Shown here: in pieces, positions 1 through 6,494 of the stretch
How positions within the stretch are numbered: the first letter of the stretch is position 1
Layout of the letters: the number at the start of each line of letters is the position of its first letter
Assembly: GCA_024404395.1 (NCBI GenBank)
Contig: JAKSPZ010000007.1
Coordinates: forward strand, 1-13,289
Direction: 5' to 3'
Length of the DNA stretch: 13,289 bases
Source: Clostridia bacterium
GTDB taxonomy: Bacteria; Bacillota; Clostridia; Christensenellales; Aristaeellaceae
Translations under genes and position numbers: made by a program
The notes under the pieces: model-generated
The model's input: only the letters and a program-made list of their open reading frames with translations
Told to the model about the DNA's origin: nothing
Database searches by the model: none

Positions 1-87
1 GACGATCTTCCGTCCGTCGATGACGATGCAGCCGTTGGGAACGCTCCTGTCGGGGAAAACCAGTTTTGCGTTTACGATTGCTTTCAT
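1..87 (-). CDS. Amidohydrolase-like enzyme, N-terminal fragment (gene runs off the left edge)
   Basis: Only 29 codons are visible. The protein starts MKAIVNAKLVFPDRSV and continues NGCIVIDGRKIV. This beta-rich opening ("N-A-K/R-hydrophobic-hydrophobic-P-D ... N-G-hydrophobic-I-x-I-x-x-G-K-I") is how composite-domain amidohydrolases begin, for example N-acetylglucosamine-6-phosphate deacetylase, imidazolonepropionase or dihydroorotase. No metal-ligand histidines are within reach, so the substrate cannot be named; a NagA-like enzyme is my first guess. The ATG at 85-87 is preceded by a good GGGAGGAAG ribosome binding site. The gene follows proC on the same strand after 41 bp with no hairpin between them, so the two may be co-transcribed. 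A TATAGA motif in that gap could also supply a weak local promoter. Confidence 0.5.
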   Translation of the reverse strand, partial: MKAIVNAKLVFPDRSVPNGCIVIDGRKIV

Positions 88-128
88 ATTGCTTCCTCCC
101 GTTAGAATTCTATACGTTTTATTCCGGG

Positions 129-911
129 TCAGCGCTCCACGCAGGCTTTGATGGCGTCGTAGAAGGCCGCTCGGAGATTTTTCTGTTCAAGGGCTTCGCA
201 GCCGCGGATGGTGGCGCCGCCGGGGGAGCAGACGCCGTCCTTGATGACGGCGGGATGCATGCCGGACCGGATCTGCATCTTGCCCGTGCCCAGCACCGTC
301 TGGGATGCCAGCTTGTAGGCGGTGGCGCGGGGGAGTCCGTACTTTACGCCCGCGTCGGCCATGGCTTCGATGACCATGGCGATGAAGGCGGGACCGCAGC
401 CGGAGACTGCGCCGCCCACGCCCATGAGGCGGGTGGGCAGGATCTCGACCTCGCCCATGGTCTCGAACATGGCGACGGCTGCCGCCTTTTCCTCGGCGGT
501 GAGGTCGGTGGCTTCCTCAAAGAGCATCATGCCTTCGCCGGACATACAGGGGGTGTTGGGCATGATGAACTGAACGCGGGTGTCGGGATGGAGCAGGGGA
601 CGATACTTGGCGTAATCCCAGCCCAGCGCCACGGACAGCAGCGCCTTGCCCGCCAGTTCGTCCTTCACTTCGTCCAGCACGCTCTCAACCACATAGGGCT
701 TGACCGCCATGACCACGGTGTCCGCGGCGGCGACGACCTCATGAACGTTGCTGCAGGCGTTGATGCCCGTCTCGTCGGCAAAGGCTTTGAGCGTGGGCTG
801 ATTGGGGGCGTAGGCGTAGATGTCGGCAGGGGATGCCGCACCGCCGGCGATGAAGCCGTTGACGATGGCGCGGGCCATGTTGCCCATGCCGATAAATCCG
901 ATCTTCTTCAT
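129..911 (-). CDS. proC: Pyrroline-5-carboxylate reductase
   Basis: This cytosolic enzyme reduces 1-pyrroline-5-carboxylate to L-proline with NAD(P)H, the last step of proline synthesis. The 260-residue product has the normal family length. It opens with the dinucleotide-binding loop GFIGMGNMA (residues 5-13). It carries the conserved MPNTPC segment near 118-123, the SGCGPAF helix start near 170-176 that forms the dimer and substrate site, and the C-terminal P5CR signature CSPGGATIRG (228-237). An open frame extends 18 codons further upstream, but the ATG at 909-911 is chosen because an AGGAGG ribosome binding site precedes it and homologs start MKKIGFIG. The upstream gene's stop codon lies only 13 bp away and overlaps this Shine-Dalgarno region, so translation is probably coupled to the caspase-like gene. 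Confidence 0.95.
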   Translation of the reverse strand: MKKIGFIGMGNMARAIVNGFIAGGAASPADIYAYAPNQPTLKAFADETGINACSNVHEVVAAADTVVMAVKPYVVESVLDEVKDELAGKALLSVALGWDYAKYRPLLHPDTRVQFIMPNTPCMSGEGMMLFEEATDLTAEEKAAAVAMFETMGEVEILPTRLMGVGGAVSGCGPAFIAMVIEAMADAGVKYGLPRATAYKLASQTVLGTGKMQIRSGMHPAVIKDGVCSPGGATIRGCEALEQKNLRAAFYDAIKACVER

Positions 912-924
912 ATTGAACCTCCTG

Positions 925-2823
925 TTATTCGTAGATGGCTTGGAATACGGGGAAGTCGTCCGCAAAGGGAGCGACGGAAACGGTCTGAGTGTAGTTGCCC
1001 GCGCGGCGCAGATAGCTGCGGATGCGGAGCGGGAGATAGCTCGAAAGCTCCGCCAGAGTGACGGAACCGTCGTGATTGCGGTCGGCGGCGAGGTCTTTGG
1101 CGGTGTGGGCCACGGTGTCCCAGCCGCAGGCGTCGCAGAAGGCGCGGACGAAGACGGTCATCAGGCTGCTCTCGAAGGTCATGCGGTAGGAATCCTCGTC
1201 CATGGCGGCGCTGCTGATGACGCGGATGCGATTGTTCATCGCGAGGCTCGGCGCCAGCAGCACGTCCGTGCGGTCGGTGGCGCCCACGAGACCGCCAGCG
1301 TAGCAGAAGTCCGCGAGGATGACGATGTCGCCGCGAATGTCGGCCAGCGCGATGGCAAGATCGCGGGCGGAGAGCACGGAGCCGTCCGACATGAGCAGGT
1401 GCGACGTACCCGCAGCGGTGAGTCCGTGTCCGCTGAGATAGATGACGGACAGGTCGCGGTCGTTGGCGGCGCGGAAGGTCTCGCGGATGGCTTTCAAGGC
1501 GTCATCGCGGGAGACGTCGTAAGCGCGGGTCACCGACATGCCCTCGCCGTCGAAGGAGGCGGTGCCGAAGAGCTCCGCCAGACATTCGGCGGAATAGACC
1601 GAGCCCGTGCGGGTGGTCTCGACGGTGGCGGGATAGGTCTCGTTGCAGAGGATGAGGGCGCGATAGCGGGGCGGCGCCTCCGTTACATTGATGAAGACGA
1701 CCGCGGTCTTGCCGCCGTCCTCGGAGATGGCGGCCACGCGGGCATGTCCCACGCCCACGGCGGTCATGACGCCCGACGCGTCGATGGTGACGACGTCGTC
1801 ATCCTCGGAGGCGTAGGCGATGCCGGGCACGGAGGCGTTCTCGGGGATGACGGAGGCGGGCAGCACCAGCGTCTCGCCCGTGATGAGGTTCAGCTCGGAA
1901 ACGGGCAGGTCGATGCCCGTGACGGGGACATTGGTGACGGTGACGGTGCAGCTGACCTGAAGTCCGCCCGCGGTGCAGGCGGTGACGGTCGCCACACCCG
2001 GACTGCGGGTGGTGACCACGCCGTTGCCGTCCACGGTGGCGACAGTGTTGTCGGAGGAGAGCCAGACAGCGGCGCGGCAGGCATTTTCGGGTTGGATGGT
2101 CAGGGACAGCGCCAGACTGCGCCGACCGTCCACGGTGAGCCTGCTTCGCGGAAGACCGATACCGCTGGGGCGGACAGCCACGTCGTCCGCGGCGTAATTC
2201 AGGCGATAGCGCCCCACATTGCCGTCGGGCGCGGACACGCGGAGATACCGCACGCCCGAAGTTTCAACGGTCTCGGCATAGAAGAAGCCGCCGTCGCGGG
2301 TGATGACAGATGCGATGTAGTGTCCTTCGCCGTCGAAAACGTCGCCCGCCAGCGGGATGCCGTCATCGGATGCGGCGGAAAGGAGCAGGGTGCCCGCAGG
2401 GGCGTCCATGGCGAACCAGTGGACATCGCCGCCTCGAACCAGCGACTTGGCGTAGCCGTCGTGACCGAGGGTCAGAGGATCGGTGAAAGAGCGGCTTCGG
2501 GCCTGTCTTGCCATCTCGATGTACCCGCTGCCCGTGACGGACAGCTTCAGGGTGACGGCTTTGCCCGCGGTCAGTCGGGCGGAAGCGATACCGTCGCCCT
2601 CCGACAGGGCTTCGTCGTCCTGAAAGATATCGATATGGCAGGCGGCGCCTTCATCGGGGAAGAAGACGGCCTCGTACACGCCGTTGACGGGGGGCGTGTA
2701 GGTCAGTTCCGCGTCGGCCGTTACCCGCAGCAAAACACCGCCCGTGAGATCGGCGTCTTCCGCAAAACAGCGGCACACCGACAACAGGGCGATCAACAGG
2801 ATCGCTACGAATAAACGACGCAT
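925..2823 (-). CDS. Secreted caspase-like (C14) peptidase with two bacterial Ig-like domains and an EF-hand-like loop
   Basis: The 632-residue product starts with a signal peptide (MRR, then a hydrophobic core; likely type I cleavage after A21). A beta-rich, pre-peptidase-like region follows to about residue 220. Next come two Big_2-type Ig-like domains (about 225-298 and 300-380, with the typical "VATVDGNGVVTTRSPGVATV" and "VVTIDASGVMTAVGVGHARV" strands) and then a caspase-fold domain from about 386. The likely catalytic dyad is visible: His466 in YLSGHG and Cys507 in LADFCYAGG, which match the caspase/metacaspase/gingipain-clan HG and D-x-C motifs. A canonical calcium-loop pattern DRNHDGSVTLAE lies at 581-592. 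The product is presumably exported and acts outside the membrane; its substrate is unknown. A TTG start four codons earlier is possible, but ATG at 2821-2823 with GGAAGAAG upstream fits better. The gene is first in a string with proC and has its own promoter. Confidence 0.85.
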   Translation of the reverse strand: MRRLFVAILLIALLSVCRCFAEDADLTGGVLLRVTADAELTYTPPVNGVYEAVFFPDEGAACHIDIFQDDEALSEGDGIASARLTAGKAVTLKLSVTGSGYIEMARQARSRSFTDPLTLGHDGYAKSLVRGGDVHWFAMDAPAGTLLLSAASDDGIPLAGDVFDGEGHYIASVITRDGGFFYAETVETSGVRYLRVSAPDGNVGRYRLNYAADDVAVRPSGIGLPRSRLTVDGRRSLALSLTIQPENACRAAVWLSSDNTVATVDGNGVVTTRSPGVATVTACTAGGLQVSCTVTVTNVPVTGIDLPVSELNLITGETLVLPASVIPENASVPGIAYASEDDDVVTIDASGVMTAVGVGHARVAAISEDGGKTAVVFINVTEAPPRYRALILCNETYPATVETTRTGSVYSAECLAELFGTASFDGEGMSVTRAYDVSRDDALKAIRETFRAANDRDLSVIYLSGHGLTAAGTSHLLMSDGSVLSARDLAIALADIRGDIVILADFCYAGGLVGATDRTDVLLAPSLAMNNRIRVISSAAMDEDSYRMTFESSLMTVFVRAFCDACGWDTVAHTAKDLAADRNHDGSVTLAELSSYLPLRIRSYLRRAGNYTQTVSVAPFADDFPVFQAIYE

Positions 2824-2858
2824 CTCTTCTTCCAAACCTTATACATTAATCCAATGCT

Positions 2859-2887
2859 ATTCTACCACTATGGGAAACGACTGTAAA
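2859..2887 (-). promoter_or_regulatory. Sigma-A type promoter for the caspase-like gene/proC string
   Basis: On the minus strand, TTTACA (2882-2887) and TAGAAT (2859-2864) are separated by exactly 17 bp, each close to the TTGACA/TATAAT consensus. Transcription would begin about 30 bp before the ATG at 2823. It lies in the intergenic region shared with the divergent cell-wall operon. Confidence 0.65.
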
Positions 2888-2947
2888 GCAATATGGGGCG
2901 GATTTATGCCGCAAATGGGGCAAAGGCGTGAAGAATGGTGCCCTTCG

Positions 2948-2976
2948 TTGCCAAATACAGACGGATTCGGTATAAT
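2948..2976 (+). promoter_or_regulatory. Sigma-A type promoter for the FHA-SEDS-PBP operon
   Basis: TTGCCA (2948-2953), a 17-bp spacer and a perfect TATAAT (2971-2976) lie about 30 bp before the GTG start at 3009. The transcript would have a short leader containing the AGGGAGGGG ribosome binding site (2994-3002). The promoter is divergent from the caspase-like gene promoter, with 60 bp between their -35 boxes. Confidence 0.8.
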
Positions 2977-3008
2977 AATGTCTACTAACTAAAAGGGAGG
3001 GGATCGCC

Positions 3009-3635
3009 GTGAACAACGCGGTATTCAGCGCCATATCCACCACCGCGCGCCATGTTTTCTGGGTACTGATGCTTCTGATCGTGCTGCGGGCGATCCGCAT
3101 CACCTTGGTGGATGCCCGCCGCGCAACACAGCTCCGCGTCCTGTCGCCCATGACGGGACTTTCCGGCGAGCTGGTGGTCATGGAGGGCGATCGCCGCATG
3201 CCCGTGGGCACCCGATTCACCGTGATCCGCGAGGGACTGATCGGCGCTTCCCGCTATGCCGATATCCGCCTGCGCCATCCCGCCGTCAGCCGCCGCCACG
3301 CCGTCTTTCATCTGACGGAACGGGGACTGGAGGTCAGTATGCAGGGCAAGGCGGTCATCAATACCGACGGTCGCCGCCATGTCCATGAAGCGGTGATCAA
3401 GGACGGCGGCACCATCGCCATCGGACCCATCCGCATGATGCTCATCCTCACCGAGGCCACCGCCATGCAGCAGCTGTCCCGCATGCGGACCGACGAGCCC
3501 GATCCGCTCTTCGATGTCCTGACCGCGGTGGGCGAGGATCGCCGCAGACGGGATGTATTCCACAGAGAACAGATACGCCATGAACCCCTTGAGTGGGACG
3601 TCCCCACCAATCTCTTCGGGGACGATGATGAATAA
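3009..3635 (+). CDS. Membrane-anchored FHA-domain protein
   Basis: The 208-residue protein has one N-terminal membrane segment (about residues 14-34, rich in V/L/I, followed by basic residues) and a cytoplasmic FHA-like domain at about 65-150. The FHA signature is seen as IGASRYADIRL (78-88) and VSRRHAVF (93-100), then a final IAIGPIRMMLIL strand. FHA domains usually read phosphothreonine peptides; in actinobacterial and clostridial genomes similar proteins sit beside SEDS and PBP genes and act as adaptors in wall synthesis. The arginine of the canonical G-R motif is replaced by alanine (A80), so phosphopeptide binding is not assured. The C-terminal tail is acidic and disordered. The GTG start is supported by AGGGAGGGG at 2994-3002. 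The next gene starts 6 bp after the stop, so this is the first gene of a three-gene operon. No Ser/Thr kinase is in the window. Confidence 0.85.
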   Translation: MNNAVFSAISTTARHVFWVLMLLIVLRAIRITLVDARRATQLRVLSPMTGLSGELVVMEGDRRMPVGTRFTVIREGLIGASRYADIRLRHPAVSRRHAVFHLTERGLEVSMQGKAVINTDGRRHVHEAVIKDGGTIAIGPIRMMLILTEATAMQQLSRMRTDEPDPLFDVLTAVGEDRRRRDVFHREQIRHEPLEWDVPTNLFGDDDE

Positions 3636-3641
3636 ACACCT

Positions 3642-4928
3642 ATGAACAGAAAGATTCAGCGCATGCGGCAGGCACTGCGCCGCTCCAACACGCGGCTGCT
3701 GCTCACCGCCGTCATGCTCTTCCAATTCACGTCCATGCTGCTCACCGCCTTCCGCGGGAGCGGCATCAGCCTCCAATGCGTCGCGCTGGCCTTTGCGCTG
3801 CCCGCGGTGACCTTTGTGACGGTGACCGGACTTTCAAAGATCTGGCCCATTGACCGCGCCATCCTCATTCTGGTGCTGCTGCTCCTGTCGGTGGGCATCA
3901 TTACCCTTTCCGCCATCACAAAGTCCGAGATCACGCCCCGCACCCAGGCGGTCTACAGTCTGGGCGGACTGGGCGCCATGACCTTCGGCATCTGGTTCGT
4001 GCAGAACTGGCGAGGCTGGAAAAAGTGGCAGTGGTGGCTGGCGGGACTCTGCGTGCTGGCGCTGTTTGCCCCGTGGGTCATCGGTCGCTGGCACTACGGC
4101 GCCCGCAACTGGATCCAGCTGGGCGGCATCTCCGTGCAGCCCTCCGAGTTCATGAAGCCCGTGATGATCGCCGTGCTGGCGGCGGGCTTCTCCAATCGAC
4201 CGAGATTTCTGAAGACCTTACCCACCATCGCCTTCGCGGCGGTGTGCTGCGGCATCCTTCTTTCCCAGCGCGACCTTGGCGCCGTGCTGCTGTACTTCCT
4301 GACCACCGTGTTCATGTTCTACGCCGCCACTTCCAACGGCGCGCTGACCATTGCGGGTCTGGGCATGGGCTGTGTGGCGGCGGTGCTGGCTTATCGCGCC
4401 CTGCCCTACGTTCAGGACCGAATCGCCATCTGGATCAATCCCTGGACAGATCCTCAGGACAGGGGCTACCAGCTGGTGCAGTCCCTTATCGCCATCGGCT
4501 CGGGCGGCATGTTCGGCATGGGTCTGGGACTGGGCAGCCCGAGGAACGTGCCCCTCTATCACTCCGACTTTATCTTTGCCTCCGTCGCCGAGGAGTTCGG
4601 CCTGATCTTCGCCGTCTGCCTGCTGGCGGTGTATGTGCTGATCATCCTCCGAGGGCTCATCGTCGCCATGAACGCCCGCACCAGCTTCCACAGCCTTGCC
4701 GCCTTCGGCATCGTGGTGCTGCTGGGTCTGCAGACCATGCTCATTGTCGGCGGCAACACAAAGCTGCTGCCGCTGACGGGCGTCACTATGCCGCTGGTGT
4801 CCTACGGCGGCTCTTCCATGGTCAGTACCCTGTTCTCCATGGGCATCCTGCTGGGTATCTCTGCCGGGAACGCCCGTGACGAGGCGCGGGACATCGATAT
4901 CCTCGAGACGCGGGAGGATATGCTATGA
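3642..4928 (+). CDS. SEDS-family peptidoglycan glycosyltransferase (FtsW/RodA/SpoVE type)
   Basis: This integral membrane enzyme polymerises lipid II into glycan strands during division or elongation, working with a class B PBP. The 428-residue protein has about ten hydrophobic segments and the SEDS hallmarks: GARNWIQLGGISVQPSEFMK (153-172), RDLGAVL (210-216), GYQLVQSLIAIGSGG (275-289), HSDFIFASVAEEFG (307-320) and PLVSYGGSSM (384-393). Asp309 in SDFIFA aligns with the catalytic aspartate of RodA/FtsW. The sequence does not tell which division or elongation role it has, so no specific symbol is given. The ATG has little Shine-Dalgarno sequence but lies 6 bp after the FHA stop, so it is probably translationally coupled. 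Its TGA overlaps the PBP start as ATGA. Confidence 0.92.
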   Translation: MNRKIQRMRQALRRSNTRLLLTAVMLFQFTSMLLTAFRGSGISLQCVALAFALPAVTFVTVTGLSKIWPIDRAILILVLLLLSVGIITLSAITKSEITPRTQAVYSLGGLGAMTFGIWFVQNWRGWKKWQWWLAGLCVLALFAPWVIGRWHYGARNWIQLGGISVQPSEFMKPVMIAVLAAGFSNRPRFLKTLPTIAFAAVCCGILLSQRDLGAVLLYFLTTVFMFYAATSNGALTIAGLGMGCVAAVLAYRALPYVQDRIAIWINPWTDPQDRGYQLVQSLIAIGSGGMFGMGLGLGSPRNVPLYHSDFIFASVAEEFGLIFAVCLLAVYVLIILRGLIVAMNARTSFHSLAAFGIVVLLGLQTMLIVGGNTKLLPLTGVTMPLVSYGGSSMVSTLFSMGILLGISAGNARDEARDIDILETREDML

Positions 4929-6319
4929 AAGAACTTCGGCGCAATATGCGCATCGTGGGCACCCTCGTGGTGGTCGCCTTTCTGGTGCTGTCGGGCTTCT
5001 TTGCCCTGACGGTCTTCGAGCAGGGCTCCATCTGGGCGTCCAACAGCCACAACACAAGGCTCTCCGTCTCCAAGGTCCAGCGCGGCGACATCACCGACCG
5101 CGACGGCGTCGTCATGGCGACCACCGTGGACGGACAGCGCGTCTACGCTTCCGATACCGCCACAAGACGAGCGCTGGCGGTGACCTTGGGCGACACGTCG
5201 GGTATGTCCGGCACGGGCATCGAAGGCGTGTATTCCTCTCATCTGCTTGACTTGTCCGATTCCTTTGCGGGCAGGATCAAGTCTCTGGTCAGCGGCGCGC
5301 CCCGCGTGGGCTCCTCCGTGCAGCTCACCGTGGACAGCGAGCTGACGGCGGCCATCGCCTCCCGATTCCCCGCGGGCTATCGCGGCGCGGTGGTGGTCAT
5401 GAACTACAAGACGGGGGAGATCCTCGCCTTCGTCTCCAAGCCCGACTACGATCCCTACGACGCGGGCACCGATCGGGTGGAGGATACCGCCTACCTGAAC
5501 CGCTGTCTTCAGGGACGCTACACCCCCGGCTCCGTCTTCAAGATCGTCACCCTCGCCTCCGCGCTGCAGAACGATCCCGGGGTGGTGGGGCAGACTTTCC
5601 TCTGCTCGGGCAGCTGGAATTACGAGAACGGCAGCATCGTCTGCGCGGGTCAGAACAGCCACGGCAACATCGACCTGCAGACCGCCTTCGCGAGAAGCTG
5701 CAACGTTACCTTCGGCAAGCTCGCCTATCAGCTGGGCTTCTCCCGCCTCCGCGCCACCGCCGAGCAGCTGGGCTTCAACGAGAACCTGAAGTTTGACGAT
5801 TTTGCCGTCTACAACTCCGCTTTCCCCACCGTACAGAACAACACCTCCGAACTGGTCTGGGCGGGCATCGGTCAGGGCACCGTTCTGGTGACCCCCATGC
5901 ACATGGCGCTCATCACATCCGCCGTCGCCAACAACGGCGTGATGATGGAGCCGCTGCTGGTCCGCCGCATCGAAGGTACGTCTGGCAATGTGGTCCGTCA
6001 GGGCATCAGCCGCGAGAACCGTCGGCTGTTCTCCGAGCCCGTGGCGCAGACCATCGCCGCTTACATGTACGGCGCGGTGCAGAACGGTACCGCCACCCGC
6101 GCCAAGATCGACGGCTACACCGTCTGCGGCAAGACGGGTTCCGCCGAGACCTCCAACGACAAGAACGTCGAGACCAACGCCTGGTTCACGGGCTTCATCT
6201 ACGATGAGGCGCATCCGTATGCCGCGGCGGCGGTGGTCGAGCAGGGCGGCGCGGGCTCCCGAACCGCCACCGAGCTCTCCGCCTTCGCGCTGCAGGCTGC
6301 CCTCTACTTTGTGGGATAA
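4925..6319 (+). CDS. Class B penicillin-binding protein (peptidoglycan DD-transpeptidase)
   Basis: This transpeptidase crosslinks peptidoglycan and is the natural partner of the SEDS polymerase encoded just upstream. The 464-residue protein has a short cytoplasmic N-terminus, one membrane anchor (about 9-30), a compact pedestal region with the RGDITDRDG motif (53-61), and a transpeptidase domain from about 150. All three active-site motifs are intact: S203-V-F-K206 (SxxK, in TPGSVFK), S258-C-N260 (SxN) and K403-T-G405 (in CGKTGSAET). The length and short pedestal resemble mycobacterial PbpA more than E. coli FtsI or PBP2. The ATG overlaps the SEDS stop codon (ATGA), which is strong evidence of coupled expression. 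A hairpin just after the stop suggests it closes the operon. Confidence 0.93.
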   Translation: MKELRRNMRIVGTLVVVAFLVLSGFFALTVFEQGSIWASNSHNTRLSVSKVQRGDITDRDGVVMATTVDGQRVYASDTATRRALAVTLGDTSGMSGTGIEGVYSSHLLDLSDSFAGRIKSLVSGAPRVGSSVQLTVDSELTAAIASRFPAGYRGAVVVMNYKTGEILAFVSKPDYDPYDAGTDRVEDTAYLNRCLQGRYTPGSVFKIVTLASALQNDPGVVGQTFLCSGSWNYENGSIVCAGQNSHGNIDLQTAFARSCNVTFGKLAYQLGFSRLRATAEQLGFNENLKFDDFAVYNSAFPTVQNNTSELVWAGIGQGTVLVTPMHMALITSAVANNGVMMEPLLVRRIEGTSGNVVRQGISRENRRLFSEPVAQTIAAYMYGAVQNGTATRAKIDGYTVCGKTGSAETSNDKNVETNAWFTGFIYDEAHPYAAAAVVEQGGAGSRTATELSAFALQAALYFVG

Positions 6320-6324
6320 CCGAA

Positions 6325-6364
6325 AACGCCCGTCGCACAGGACTTTTGTTCTGCGGCGGGCGTT
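6325..6364 (+). terminator. Hairpin closing the FHA-SEDS-PBP operon
   Basis: A 13-bp inverted repeat (6325-6337 with 6352-6364, one G-U pair) with a 14-nt loop begins 5 bp after the PBP stop. The downstream stretch is T-rich but broken (TTGTATATT), so termination may be incomplete or protein-assisted. Confidence 0.55.
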
Positions 6365-6381
6365 GTATATTCGGTATGTAT

Positions 6382-6399
6382 AATGAATATATATACATT
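6382..6399 (+). promoter_or_regulatory. Candidate ArgR operator (ARG box) upstream of the amino acid importer
   Basis: The core TGAATATATATACA (6384-6397) matches the ARG-box core TGAAT-WWWW-ATTCA at all but one position, and the flanking W positions also fit. It sits in an AT-rich patch that contrasts with the GC-rich surroundings and overlaps a separate 7-bp inverted repeat, ATGTATA/TATACAT (6376-6382 with 6392-6398). It lies 35 bp upstream of the -35 element at 6435 and just downstream of a TATAAT at 6379-6384 that lacks a convincing -35. No good second box is seen. Confidence 0.45.
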
Positions 6400-6434
6400 T
6401 AACGCCATTGTCACCATATTAAGCCCTAACTTGC

Positions 6435-6463
6435 TTGCAGGTTTAAAAAAACGGGTGTATAAT
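6435..6463 (+). promoter_or_regulatory. Sigma-A type promoter of the amino acid ABC importer operon
   Basis: TTGCAG (6435-6440), 17 bp, then a perfect TATAAT (6458-6463). An AGGAGG ribosome binding site follows at 6480-6485, giving a very short leader to the ATG at 6495. Confidence 0.7.
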
Positions 6464-6494
6464 TCCCTCATTCTTTTATAGGAGGATGTTTTTC

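Noticed and set aside
820..2814. 664-codon plus-strand open frame antisense to the caspase-like gene
   Set aside because: It overlaps a gene with a clear signal peptide, Ig repeats and catalytic motifs. Its product is a Gly/Asp/Ala/His-rich string typical of the antisense of GC-rich codons, with no recognisable domain.
4802..6214. 470-codon minus-strand open frame
   Set aside because: It is antisense to the SEDS and PBP genes, where all active-site motifs are read on the plus strand.
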